Positions 43,735 to 52,315 of a DNA stretch of 64,000 nt are shown here, one piece after another (the first letter of the stretch is position 1; the number at the start of each line of letters is the position of its first letter). Source of the DNA: Pyrinomonadaceae bacterium (lineage in GTDB: Bacteria; Acidobacteriota; Blastocatellia; Pyrinomonadales; Pyrinomonadaceae); NCBI GenBank assembly GCA_036277115.1, contig DASUNM010000024.1, positions 550,550 to 614,549 of the forward strand. Reading direction: 5' to 3'. The position numbers and the translations under genes are program-made. Below the pieces are notes generated by a model. That model was not told the DNA's origin and ran no database searches. It was given only the letters and a program-made list of their open reading frames with translations.

Positions 43735-44982
43735 TTGATAACCGGAAGAAAGCTGCTACTCGCCGACGATTCGATTGCCATTCAAAAAGTAATCGACCTC
43801 ACGTTCACCGACGAAGGCATGGAAGTAACCACGGTCGGTGACGGCCAGGATGCCCTTGATAAGCTCAACCAGTTCACTCCCGATGTCGTTCTCGCAGATG
43901 TTTTCATGCCGGGCGTGGACGGCTACGAGTTGTGCAAGTTCATCAAAAAGGATGAACGGTTTCGCGGCGTGCCGGTGATGCTTTTGGTCGGCAGCTTCGA
44001 ACCGTTTGATGAAGCTGAGGCGAAACGCGCAGGCGCAGATGATGTCGTGACAAAACCATTTCAATCAATTCGCGATTTAGTGAGCCGCGTGGGATCTCTC
44101 GTCAGCCACGAAGGTGCCGCACGCCAGGAGACGGCCGACAAGTTTTCCCTGTTGGGTCTGACTCAGACCGAAGAGAAGCCGGCCGATGAGACCGCAGTAG
44201 CCGAGGAATCTGAAGCGGCTGAACAGGCGGACGTCCGGGTTTTTGTCGAAGCACCAAGTATGGAACCGGATGCGACCGTTTTTGTGGAAGCGCCGCTTAT
44301 GGAAATCGAGCCAACTGCGATGCCAGAACACACATGTCCACCGGTAATCGATCTTCAGACTGCGGACACGAAACAGTTGGAACCGATTTCAACAGAAGCT
44401 ACACGTGAGTCGGAAAGGTTTGAGTTGCGGGTCGCGGAAGAAGAGTCGTCTGCTACACCAGCTCAGGCAGAGTTCTTAACTGTGTTGCCGCCGCGCGAAT
44501 CGGCGCAGGTTAAGTTCGACGACGAAGGTGTGCTTGACCTGGGTGACATCGACGGCTTTGCGGCGGCGCCCAGCGAGGATGATTTCGTGCTCGATGTTGA
44601 GGTCGAGCCGGTCACCATTTCCAGCGCGCCGATCGCGCCTGTGATCGCGCCAGTAACTGAGTCGGCGCCAATCGAATCAGACCGTTCTGAAATTACTCAG
44701 GAATTCAGCGACGGGGCAGAGAGTTCTTTCGCGACGGTTGACGAACCTGTGCTCACTCGTGTCACCGACGAACCGAGCGTTGAGGTGTCCGCTGCTCCGC
44801 TATTAGAGCCAGTGCAAACAGAGCGATCGCAAACCAGCGGACTCTCGTCCGACGAAATCGAGGCGATCTCACGCCGCGTGGTGGAGCAAATGTCTGACAA
44901 AGTTGTGCGCGAAATTGCGTGGGAGGTAGTGCCCGAATTGTCGGAATTGCTGATCAAACGCCGGCTCGAAGAGCGCTCATAA
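43735..44982 (+). CDS. Receiver-domain protein with acidic linker and conserved C-terminal helix
   Basis: The 415-residue protein begins with a receiver domain (LLLADDSIAIQKVIDLTF; phospho-acceptor Asp in VLADVFMPGVDGYEL; Lys in VVTKPFQS). Residues 135-365 are acidic, rich in Glu, Pro, Ala and Val, and probably disordered. The end (about 375-413, DEIEAISRRVVEQMSDKVV ... WEVVPELSELLIKRRLEE) is a conserved helical tail known from receiver proteins of Acidobacteriota and Deltaproteobacteria. Its plan resembles RomR, the polarity regulator working with MglA/MglB. The start is TTG at 43735; a tiny ATG frame (MPIEGLQP) overlaps it. A strong terminator follows. Confidence 0.82.
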   Translation: MITGRKLLLADDSIAIQKVIDLTFTDEGMEVTTVGDGQDALDKLNQFTPDVVLADVFMPGVDGYELCKFIKKDERFRGVPVMLLVGSFEPFDEAEAKRAGADDVVTKPFQSIRDLVSRVGSLVSHEGAARQETADKFSLLGLTQTEEKPADETAVAEESEAAEQADVRVFVEAPSMEPDATVFVEAPLMEIEPTAMPEHTCPPVIDLQTADTKQLEPISTEATRESERFELRVAEEESSATPAQAEFLTVLPPRESAQVKFDDEGVLDLGDIDGFAAAPSEDDFVLDVEVEPVTISSAPIAPVIAPVTESAPIESDRSEITQEFSDGAESSFATVDEPVLTRVTDEPSVEVSAAPLLEPVQTERSQTSGLSSDEIEAISRRVVEQMSDKVVREIAWEVVPELSELLIKRRLEERS

Positions 44983-45005
44983 TCCAGGTTCAATACGAAT
45001 TATTT

Positions 45006-45032
45006 AAAGGCGGGCTACGGCCCGCCTTTTTT
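45006..45032 (+). terminator. Rho-independent terminator
   Basis: Arms GGCGGGC (45009-45015) and GCCCGCC (45020-45026) around a TACG loop, flanked by AAA and TTTTTT. It follows the receiver gene stop by 24 bases. The stem is a member of the GCGGGCTAC-type palindrome family, here used as a terminator. Confidence 0.9.
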
Positions 45033-45064
45033 GTTGCGGCGACCTGCTCTGTAATGACGGCCTC

Positions 45065-45073
45065 TGTTATACT
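45065..45073 (+). promoter_or_regulatory. Extended -10 promoter of the SIR2-TPR gene
   Basis: TGTTATACT (TGn plus TATACT at 45068-45073) without a good -35. The gene therefore has its own transcript, separated from the upstream gene by the terminator. Confidence 0.55.
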
Positions 45074-45144
45074 GAGCCCATCGCGAACTCCTGATTCTTA
45101 GCCGTCAACCACCGGCTCGCAAAACCTACCTTCGGAGGCCTGTC

Positions 45145-46866
45145 ATGACTGTGAATGAGTGGACATTAGAGGGCTTTGTCGACCATTTCGATTTTGTTCA
45201 TCACAAAATGCTGGACCACAAGTTTGTTTGGGTCCTTGGCGCCGGTACATCCTTCGCCTCGGGAATCCCCGTGGGTTCCGAGTTGGTAGACACCTGGCTG
45301 AAAGAGATGCACTTGAAAGAAGACGCGACCAAGACTCCGCTGGAGGAATGGGCCACAGCTGCGAACCTCGGAATCCCTGGTTTCAAGTTCAAAGAGCGCG
45401 CCAGCTACTACCCGAAGGTATATCACCGCCGATTCGAGGCGTACCCAGAAGAAGGATTTGCGTATTTGGAGAGCGTGATGTCAGAAAAGGACCCGAGCCC
45501 CGGGTATTCGATTCTGGCCGCCGCGTTAGCCGACGATCCGCCGCGACATAACGTAGTCATTACGACAAACTTTGACAATCTTGTCGCCGATGCGCTGTCG
45601 ATCTATACCGATACATTTCCCTTCGTCGCCGGACATGAATCGCTTACGCAGTTTGTGCGGGTCGCGATGCGACGACCGCTGATATGCAAAATTCACCGCG
45701 ATCTATTGCTTGGGCCACAAAACGACCCGCGCAGCCTGCGGCGATTACATGACGCCTGGGGCACGGCACTGCGTGCTCTGTTTCAGCATTACACGCCACT
45801 ATTCATCGGGTACGGTGGTAACGACGACACCTTGATGGATCTCCTCGAATCGCTGCAGCCCGGCGATGTAAAAGGACAAATGGTTTGGTGCTACTACGAA
45901 AGAAGCAAACCCAGCGAGCGGATCGTGAATGTCGTCACAGACCTGAAAGGCGTGCTCGTGCCAGTGCCGGACTTTGACCTTTTAATGGTGTTGCTCGGTG
46001 AAAAGATGGGGATAGGTATATTGGACGAAGAGATTGAAGAACGGGCCTCTGCTCGCACGGCGAGATATCGGAGCAGAATTCAGCGCCTCGACACGGTAGC
46101 TCATCCTGTCGTTGCTGAAGCGTTGGCAGCCACCCTCGAACGATCTGGGGGTTGGTGGGCTTGGGAACAGAAGGCGCTGTTTGAGAGTGACCCACTTCGA
46201 CGGGAAACCGTCTACCGTCAAGCAATTCAGCATTTGCCTGGCAGTCCCGAGCTCTTTACAAATTTTGCGACTTTTCTTTGGTATGAACGCAAGGCCATTC
46301 CTGAGGCCGAGCAAATGTTCCGTAAAGCCGCAGAACTTGCTCCTACCGACGCCGAGATATTGGACAATATGGCACAATTTCTATGGATCGAACGGGCAAA
46401 CTTTAAGGAAGCAAGTGATCTTTATCTGAAGGTGATCGAGCTTGGTTCAGAAAATGCTTGGATATATGCCAATCTTGCTGACTTCCTAATAGCGACCGAG
46501 AAGTTTACCCAAGCCGACGGGTTTATTAAAAAAGCGAAGCTCTTAAACAAGACCCACATGAAAGACTTAGATATATCCCTGGCAATTTCGTCGGCAATTC
46601 TTTCCAGGGTTAGAAATGAAGATGACACAGCTTCAATTGAACAACTAAGGCCGCTTTTATCTGAGAAAGTCGATTTCTCCACGGTTACGTTCAAGGGAAT
46701 TCTTCGTTTCACTCGCACGAAACTGTGTGCGGCGGATCATGCCTTTTTCGCTAATTTGACGGCGGCTTTGATCAATTCAGGCAAGGGCGTGGATCTCGAC
46801 AGGCTTCTGCAGACACGCACACTTCAAGCAAAGACCGCTAATGTAAGTGTCACTAATGATGGCTAG
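45145..46866 (+). CDS. SIR2-family domain protein with C-terminal TPR repeats (candidate defence NADase)
   Basis: The 573-residue protein has an N-terminal SIR2-like domain (about 25-290): GAGTS (32-36) for NAD binding, VITTNFDN (Asn-Asp pair, 138-145), KIHRD (182-186), where the family usually has KxHG, and GYGGND (222-227). A C-terminal tail (about 350-480) holds about three TPR-like repeats (PELFTNFATFLWYERKAIPE; AEILDNMAQFLWIERANF). SIR2 domains fused to repeats are known as NAD-depleting effectors of anti-phage systems. Here the gene stands alone with its own promoter, between housekeeping genes, and its second half is AT-richer. GGAGG precedes the ATG. A defence role is inferred. Confidence 0.85.
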   Translation: MTVNEWTLEGFVDHFDFVHHKMLDHKFVWVLGAGTSFASGIPVGSELVDTWLKEMHLKEDATKTPLEEWATAANLGIPGFKFKERASYYPKVYHRRFEAYPEEGFAYLESVMSEKDPSPGYSILAAALADDPPRHNVVITTNFDNLVADALSIYTDTFPFVAGHESLTQFVRVAMRRPLICKIHRDLLLGPQNDPRSLRRLHDAWGTALRALFQHYTPLFIGYGGNDDTLMDLLESLQPGDVKGQMVWCYYERSKPSERIVNVVTDLKGVLVPVPDFDLLMVLLGEKMGIGILDEEIEERASARTARYRSRIQRLDTVAHPVVAEALAATLERSGGWWAWEQKALFESDPLRRETVYRQAIQHLPGSPELFTNFATFLWYERKAIPEAEQMFRKAAELAPTDAEILDNMAQFLWIERANFKEASDLYLKVIELGSENAWIYANLADFLIATEKFTQADGFIKKAKLLNKTHMKDLDISLAISSAILSRVRNEDDTASIEQLRPLLSEKVDFSTVTFKGILRFTRTKLCAADHAFFANLTAALINSGKGVDLDRLLQTRTLQAKTANVSVTNDG

Positions 46867-47079
46867 CTGATTCGCGTAGAGCGGCCCACGCCGGTTTCAT
46901 CGCGGCAATGATTCCCGGCCTACGAGTCCCGGGACGTGTGGCCTTCGAGTTTTAGAAAATCGTTTCGACGCTTCTGTCGTCCTTCGTGCCACGGGTGAAA
47001 ACCAACAGTCATTGATTTACAATTACATGCACGCGCGCGACAACGCTAATCTTTGGAGAAGGCGTGCTTGCGCAAACTT

Positions 47080-49770
47080 ATGATCGATATCCCTAAAACC
47101 TATGACCCGAAGCAAGCCGAAGCTTCGCACTACGCAAAATGGGAAGAACGCGGCTACTTCGCCCCTGAAATCAATAAAAACCCTGACGCACCCGTCTACT
47201 CAATTGTCATCCCGCCGCCGAACGTGACCGGCTCGCTGCACATGGGCCACGCCCTGCAGCACACGATGATGGACGTGCTGGCGCGGCATAAGCGAATGCT
47301 CGGTTACCGAACGTTGTGGCTGCCGGGAATGGATCACGCGGGCATCTCGACGCAATTGATGGTGACGCGCGAACTGAAGAAAGAGGGTTTGACGCGTCAT
47401 GACCTCGGCCGCGAGAAGTTTGTCGCGCGGGTTTGGAAATGGAAAGAAGAGTATGGCGGGCAGATTCTCAATCAATTAAGACGCGAAGGCGCGTCCGTCG
47501 ATTGGTCGCGGTTCAAGTTCACGATGGACGAAGATCTTTCGCGCGCGGTGCGTGAAGTTTTCGTGCGCCTGTACGAAGAAGGACTGATTTATCGCGGCAA
47601 TCGGATCGTGAACTGGTGCCCGAACGATCAGACTGTGCTTTCGGATTTAGAGGTGCAACGCGATCCGAACAAAGGCAAGCTTTACTACCTGCGTTATCCC
47701 TTCAAAAACGGCGAGGGTGCAATCGTCGTAGCCACCACACGGCCGGAGACGATGCTTGGGGACACCGCCGTGGCCGTCAATCCGAATGATGAGCGTTACA
47801 GCGCGCTGGTTGGCCAGACGCTTATTCTGCCCATCATGAATCGTGAGATCCCGGTGGTGGCCGACGAATTCGTCGAATCGGAGTTCGGCACCGGCGCAGT
47901 AAAAGTCACGCCGGCGCACGATCCGAACGATTACGAAATGGGCATTCGCCACGGTCTCGAGCAGGTGAACGTCATCGATCGCTTTGCGCGGATGACTGCA
48001 GAAGCCGGCGCTGAGTTCGCTGGTATCGACAGATACAAAGCGCGAGAACTCGTGATTGAGAAACTTGAAGCGCTCGAGGCGCTGGAGAAAACGGTCGATT
48101 ACGAATTCTCGATTTCAAAGTGTGAGCGCTGCAAGACAGTTATCGAACCTTTGATTTCCACCCAGTGGTTCTGCCGGATGGAACCTTTGCGCGATCTCGC
48201 TTTGGCTGAGCTTCGCCAGGACGGCAAGCCGCAGTTTGTGCCGCAGGTCCCGTACGAAAAAGTTTACGTCGATTGGCTCGAGAACCTTCGAGATTGGACG
48301 ATCTCGCGACAGCTTTGGTGGGGTCATCAGATTCCCGCGTGGTACACGACGGGCGGGGAAGTGATCGTAGCGCGCTCGCGCGCCGAGGCTGAAGCAAAAG
48401 CCGGCACAAATGAGCTGACGCAGGATGAAGACGTGCTCGACACATGGTTTTCATCGGCGCTGTGGCCTTTTTCAACGCTTGGTTGGCCGGAAGAGACTGC
48501 GGACCTGAAAGCCTTCTATCCGACATCGGTGCTGGTCACGGCGCGTGACATCATCTTCCTTTGGGTGTCGCGGATGATGATGATGGGTCTGAAGTTCATC
48601 GGCGAGGAAGCGTTTCACGATACTTACATCACCGGAACTGTTCTGGACAAACATGGCCAGCGCATGTCGAAGACAAAAGCTAACGGGATCGACCCGCTCG
48701 AGGTGTTCGACAAGTTTGGCGTTGACGCGACCAGGCTGACGCTCGCACAGATTGGCTCGACCGATACACGCTGGAACGAAAAGCAGGTTGAGTCCTATCG
48801 CAACTTCGCTAACAAGATTTGGAATGCCACACGGTTCTGTTTAATGAATGCTGAGGGGGCTGAGTCGGTCATTGAGCCATTTGAAGGCGATCCTTTAAAG
48901 CTTCCGCTGCATGATCGTTGGATCCTTTCGCGGCTGAACAAAACGGCCTCGGCGGTGAACAAGCAGCTCGAGACTTACGACTTTCACGCGGCCGTACAGG
49001 GGCTCTATCACTTTTTCTGGGACGATTTCTGCGATTGGTATATCGAGCTTTCGAAGACCAGCATGACGGCGGAAGAGCCGTCAGCCGAACGTGACTTGGC
49101 GCGCGCGCGGCTGATTTCGATTCTGGAACAGGCGCTCCGGCTGCTGCATCCGTTCATGCCGTACCTGACTGAGGAGCTTTGGCAGAAGCTGCCGGTCAAT
49201 CATGCACAGCTACAGCATTCCGCGTACGCCGGCGCCGAACCGAGTATCATGCTGGCGTCATTTCCGCGCGGGAATGCCTCGCTGGTCGACGAGCGCGCGG
49301 AAGCTGAAATGCAGGCGGTGATCGATCTGATTTCGCGCGTGCGAAACATCCGTGCCGAGATGAACATCAAGCCGAGCGATCGAATTCAACTGATGATTGC
49401 GGCGAAATCAGACTTGAAGACAGTGTTTTCCGACAGCACGGATCAGATTGCGCGGCTGACTCGAGCGAAAGAAATTTCGATTGACGGAAGCTCTGAGATG
49501 CCTAAAGCGGCGGCGCGCGCCGTGCTGGCTGGCGGAGCGGAAGTCGCTGTCCCGCTGGAAGGTCTAATTGATTTTGAGCAGGAGCGCGCGCGACTGGCCC
49601 GCGAGAAAGAAAAGCTGGAGAAGGAATCTTTAAAACTGGCAACGCAACTTGGCAACGCTGACTTTGTCCAGCGCGCACCGGTGGAAAAGGTCGAAGAGTT
49701 GCGCGCGCGCGTGACCGACATTGCGCAGCGTAACGCGACGTTGGAACAAATGATGGAGGCGCTTTCGTGA
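47080..49770 (+). CDS. valS: Valine-tRNA ligase
   Basis: ValS charges tRNA-Val and edits mischarged threonine. The roughly 896-residue protein has the class I signature PPPNVTGSLHMGHAL (HIGH-type), the editing domain (TTRPETMLGDTAVAVNP), WWGHQIPAWY, the KMSKS-type loop GQRMSKTKANG, and a C-terminal coiled-coil arm (LAREKEKLEKESLKLATQLG). The ATG at 47080 is the likeliest start, but TTG at 47068 has the better-placed GGAGAAGG site. The stop lies in a 17-base sequence repeated at the start of nadC. Confidence 0.97.
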   Translation: MIDIPKTYDPKQAEASHYAKWEERGYFAPEINKNPDAPVYSIVIPPPNVTGSLHMGHALQHTMMDVLARHKRMLGYRTLWLPGMDHAGISTQLMVTRELKKEGLTRHDLGREKFVARVWKWKEEYGGQILNQLRREGASVDWSRFKFTMDEDLSRAVREVFVRLYEEGLIYRGNRIVNWCPNDQTVLSDLEVQRDPNKGKLYYLRYPFKNGEGAIVVATTRPETMLGDTAVAVNPNDERYSALVGQTLILPIMNREIPVVADEFVESEFGTGAVKVTPAHDPNDYEMGIRHGLEQVNVIDRFARMTAEAGAEFAGIDRYKARELVIEKLEALEALEKTVDYEFSISKCERCKTVIEPLISTQWFCRMEPLRDLALAELRQDGKPQFVPQVPYEKVYVDWLENLRDWTISRQLWWGHQIPAWYTTGGEVIVARSRAEAEAKAGTNELTQDEDVLDTWFSSALWPFSTLGWPEETADLKAFYPTSVLVTARDIIFLWVSRMMMMGLKFIGEEAFHDTYITGTVLDKHGQRMSKTKANGIDPLEVFDKFGVDATRLTLAQIGSTDTRWNEKQVESYRNFANKIWNATRFCLMNAEGAESVIEPFEGDPLKLPLHDRWILSRLNKTASAVNKQLETYDFHAAVQGLYHFFWDDFCDWYIELSKTSMTAEEPSAERDLARARLISILEQALRLLHPFMPYLTEELWQKLPVNHAQLQHSAYAGAEPSIMLASFPRGNASLVDERAEAEMQAVIDLISRVRNIRAEMNIKPSDRIQLMIAAKSDLKTVFSDSTDQIARLTRAKEISIDGSSEMPKAAARAVLAGGAEVAVPLEGLIDFEQERARLAREKEKLEKESLKLATQLGNADFVQRAPVEKVEELRARVTDIAQRNATLEQMMEALS

Positions 49771-49839
49771 AGCAACGCGTTAGCCTAGTCAACGGATGCG
49801 GGCAGGATGCCCGCGCTCCCAGGGAGGCGCTTTCGTGAA
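49755..49839 (+). repeat. 17-base direct repeat flanking a palindromic insert at the valS/nadC junction
   Basis: GGAGGCGCTTTCGTGAA occurs at 49755-49771 (end of valS) and again at 49823-49839 (start of nadC), 68 bases apart. Between them lies GCGGGCAGGATGCCCGC, a palindrome of the dispersed type. The arrangement looks like an insertion with duplication of the target. Confidence 0.9.
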
Positions 49840-50689
49840 CTGGCTAGATGAAGGCGCGCTGTACTCCAGCATTGGTCTGTTTCTTCGCGAAGACCTTGGG
49901 CGCGGCGACATTACGACGCAGACTGTTCTGTCGCGGAACATGCGCGCCAAAGGACGATTCGTAGCCGGCGAAAAAATGATCGTCGCGGGTTTGGAAGCTG
50001 CCGAAGAAGTTTTCATCACGCTCGATCCGCACCAACAGATCGAAGCGTTCGTGGCCGACGGCGAGGAGGTTGAAGCCGGCAAAGTGATCGGCCGCACCAG
50101 CGGCTTCGCCGAAGTGCTGCTGGCTGGCGAGCGCGTCGCCCTAAATCTCCTGCAGCATCTATCTGGTGTGGCGACCCGCACGCGCGAGTTCGCCAAAGCG
50201 GTCGAAGGCACGAAAGCGAAGATTGCAGACACGCGTAAGACAATGCCTGGCCTGCGCATGCTTGAGAAGTACGCAGTGCTATTAGGCGGCGGCGTCAATC
50301 ATCGTTACGGACTGGATGACGGCGTGTTCATTAAAGCAAATCACGTGGCGTTGGCAGGAGGAGTTGGAACTGCGGTCAAATCCACGCGTGAGAAGATTGG
50401 GCACTTGCACAAAGTAGAAGTCGAAGTCGCGGCTGAGCGGGATGTGAAAGAGGCGATAGACAATGGTGCGGACGCCGTTACCATCATAGTGTCAGAGATT
50501 TCTGCGGGAACTGAGTTGATTCGAAAAGCCCGCGAGATGGCCGCGGACACGTCCATTGTTGTCTCGGGCGCGGTGACGCTGGAAAACGTTCGCGGGTTTG
50601 CTGAAGCGGGCGCAGACCTGATTCGCGTGGACGCTTTAACCCAGTCCGTTCGTGCCATGGACATCAGCTTTCAGATTCAATCGGGGTGA
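49835..50689 (+). CDS. nadC: Nicotinate-nucleotide pyrophosphorylase (carboxylating)
   Basis: NadC converts quinolinate and PRPP to nicotinate mononucleotide in NAD synthesis. The 284-residue protein has EDLGRGDITTQTVL, NLLQHLSGVATRTREF, ADTRKTMPGLRMLEKYAV and GGGVNHRYGLDDGVFIKANH; the end has VDALTQSVRAMDISFQI. The start is GTG at 49835, preceded by GGGAGG; the frame upstream (to 49796) is repeat sequence. nadA and nadB are not in the window. Confidence 0.97.
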   Translation: MNWLDEGALYSSIGLFLREDLGRGDITTQTVLSRNMRAKGRFVAGEKMIVAGLEAAEEVFITLDPHQQIEAFVADGEEVEAGKVIGRTSGFAEVLLAGERVALNLLQHLSGVATRTREFAKAVEGTKAKIADTRKTMPGLRMLEKYAVLLGGGVNHRYGLDDGVFIKANHVALAGGVGTAVKSTREKIGHLHKVEVEVAAERDVKEAIDNGADAVTIIVSEISAGTELIRKAREMAADTSIVVSGAVTLENVRGFAEAGADLIRVDALTQSVRAMDISFQIQSG

Positions 50690-50769
50690 GGTACGAGCAT
50701 CGTCAATGGCGTTTGCGGCATCATTCATTCAGGGTAGCAAATAAGAGGAGTAAGTCAGGGGGTTAAGTG

Positions 50770-51501
50770 ATGAGATCGAAATCAGTTAGGCAGTTGGTGA
50801 TGATCGCAGTGGCGGTTCTACTCCTCGGCGTATTTCTGATCGATTCGACGGCGCAACGTCGTCGCCGGAGTAAGCGCGTCCGTCGCCCGACGACCCCGCA
50901 AATCACTAACCCTCCGATTTACCAGCCGGCTGAGGAGACTAACGCGAACACTACAACGTCTGACCCCGCGGCCTCCCCGGAAACAGTTGAAGATCCGCAG
51001 ACAAAGACGATCCGCGATTTAACGTCGCAGGTCGACAAGCTAACGAACAAGATCAGTCAAATGGAAGAGTCTCAGCGCACGCTCGTCGATCTCGAGCGGC
51101 TGTCGCGGGCCGAGCAGCGGTCATCTGACCTTTGGAAGCAGCTGCGAGAGATCGAGGCCCAACAGGCTAATCTGCAATCGCGTCTGGAAGAGATTGATTA
51201 CGCGCTGAGGCCTGAGAACATCGACCGCTCTGTGGCGGGCTATGGATCGACACGTCCTGAAGAGGTGCGCGAACAGCGCCGTAAGCAACTCGAAGGCGAA
51301 AAGCTGCGCACACAGAAACAACTGGAGCAGCTAACCGCCAATCGCACGCGTCTGGAAACAGCAATTGCGGCGGCCGACACGGAAGTTGACCGTCTGCGCA
51401 AACGTCTGGATGCGGCGGAGCAAGCGGCATTGGAGAACGCCAAAACGAAGACCCAGGCCGAAGGCGCAGCGCCAGCTCCAACACCATCGCCGCGGCCTTA
51501 G
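50770..51501 (+). CDS. Signal-anchored coiled-coil protein of unknown function
   Basis: The 243-residue protein has an N-terminal membrane helix or signal (about 10-28, MIAVAVLLLGVFLIDSTA), a basic patch (RRRRSKRVRRP), a Pro/Thr-rich linker and a long coiled coil from about 75 to 225 with many Leu, Glu, Arg and Gln in heptads (RTLVDLERLSRAEQRSSDLW). The C-terminus is Pro/Ala-rich. This is an exported, probably membrane-bound filament or spacer, but no family is recognisable. ATG at 50770 follows a GTG three bases earlier. Confidence 0.75.
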   Translation: MRSKSVRQLVMIAVAVLLLGVFLIDSTAQRRRRSKRVRRPTTPQITNPPIYQPAEETNANTTTSDPAASPETVEDPQTKTIRDLTSQVDKLTNKISQMEESQRTLVDLERLSRAEQRSSDLWKQLREIEAQQANLQSRLEEIDYALRPENIDRSVAGYGSTRPEEVREQRRKQLEGEKLRTQKQLEQLTANRTRLETAIAAADTEVDRLRKRLDAAEQAALENAKTKTQAEGAAPAPTPSPRP

Positions 51502-51590
51502 GTCAGAACCACCTGCGGTAGCGGGTGTTTGAATTCTTAACGGCACTCAACTTCAGATCAACCGCCCGTTACCGCAGGCGGTTCTGACAA

Positions 51591-51932
51591 ATGGGGACCA
51601 TCTCTCAACGCGATCTGTATCGAATGATTAGCGACCTTGGCGCGCGCGGTGAGCGCGTGGTCGTCGCCACGGTCGCCGATACACGCGGCTCGACGCCACA
51701 ACGCCGCGGCGCAAAGATGCTGTTTTTCGAGAATGGAGAGACCGCCGGTACCGTTGGCGGCGGGTGCGTCGAAGCTGAAGTGTGGGCCGAGGCGCGCGAG
51801 GCGATGCGTTCCGGCCAATCAAAGCTCCATCACTTCACGTTGACGGCTGACGAAGCCAGTGAAGAAGGCATGGTCTGCGGCGGGACAATGGATATCTTTG
51901 TTGAAGTGATCGGTGACAACGGTCAATCGTAA
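51591..51932 (+). CDS. XdhC/CoxI N-terminal domain protein, single-domain
   Basis: The 113-residue protein has only the XdhC_CoxI domain: VVVATVADTRGSTPQRRGAK, the Gly-rich AGTVGGGCVEAEV and the Cys-bearing GMVCGGTMDIFVEVI. XdhC proteins bind the molybdenum cofactor and insert it, sulfurated, into xanthine dehydrogenase or CO dehydrogenase type enzymes. The Rossmann part normally found in XdhC is missing; the frame stops inside a dispersed repeat, so a loss is possible. A two-domain paralog lies 384 bases downstream. No molybdenum hydroxylase gene is in the window. Confidence 0.88.
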   Translation: MGTISQRDLYRMISDLGARGERVVVATVADTRGSTPQRRGAKMLFFENGETAGTVGGGCVEAEVWAEAREAMRSGQSKLHHFTLTADEASEEGMVCGGTMDIFVEVIGDNGQS

Positions 51933-51990
51933 ATCGTAAATAGAAACACCAGTCTATTTACTATTCACCATTTACGATTTACCATTTACG
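51923..51990. repeat. AATCGTAAAT / ATTTACGATT repeat (R3' family), copy 2
   Basis: GTCAATCGTAAATCGTAAAT and CCATTTACGATTTACCATTT are inverted copies forming a hairpin. The stop codon TAA of the first xdhC gene (51930-51932) is inside it. Close relative of 18166-18236. Confidence 0.85.
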
Positions 51991-51997
51991 GCCTTTC

Positions 51998-52291
51998 ATG
52001 GATTCATTCATCGAGAACTACAAAGCCAAACATCGGCATCCGCTGAATAAGCTGTGTCATTCGTTCGGCATTCCGATGATTGTCGTGTCGTTGCCGCTGT
52101 TTTTCTTCAGTTGGCGCGTCGCCCTGGTGCTGTTCGTAGTCGGCTGGGTTCTTCAATTTGTCGGACACGCCATTGAAGGCAATCAGCCGGCGTTCTTTCG
52201 CAATCCTGTCTATCTTCTTGTCGGTCCGCTGTGGCTGGTTCGTCGTGCGGCCACGGCCATCGGCCTTCTCAAACCTTCCGCTTCGAAATAG
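51998..52291 (+). CDS. Mpo1-like (DUF962) membrane protein
   Basis: The 97-residue protein matches the DUF962/Mpo1-like family: YKAKHRHPLNKLCHSFGIPM near the N-terminus with conserved histidines, two hydrophobic segments (VVSLPLFFFSW; VALVLFVVGWVLQFVGHA) and GHAIEGNQPAFFRNP. Yeast Mpo1 is an Fe(II)-dependent dioxygenase acting on 2-hydroxy fatty acids; the bacterial role is not known. It lies between two xdhC genes, and a link to them is not evident. Confidence 0.9.
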   Translation: MDSFIENYKAKHRHPLNKLCHSFGIPMIVVSLPLFFFSWRVALVLFVVGWVLQFVGHAIEGNQPAFFRNPVYLLVGPLWLVRRAATAIGLLKPSASK

Positions 52292-52315
52292 ACTCTTCGC
52301 CGGCAATTCCCATTT

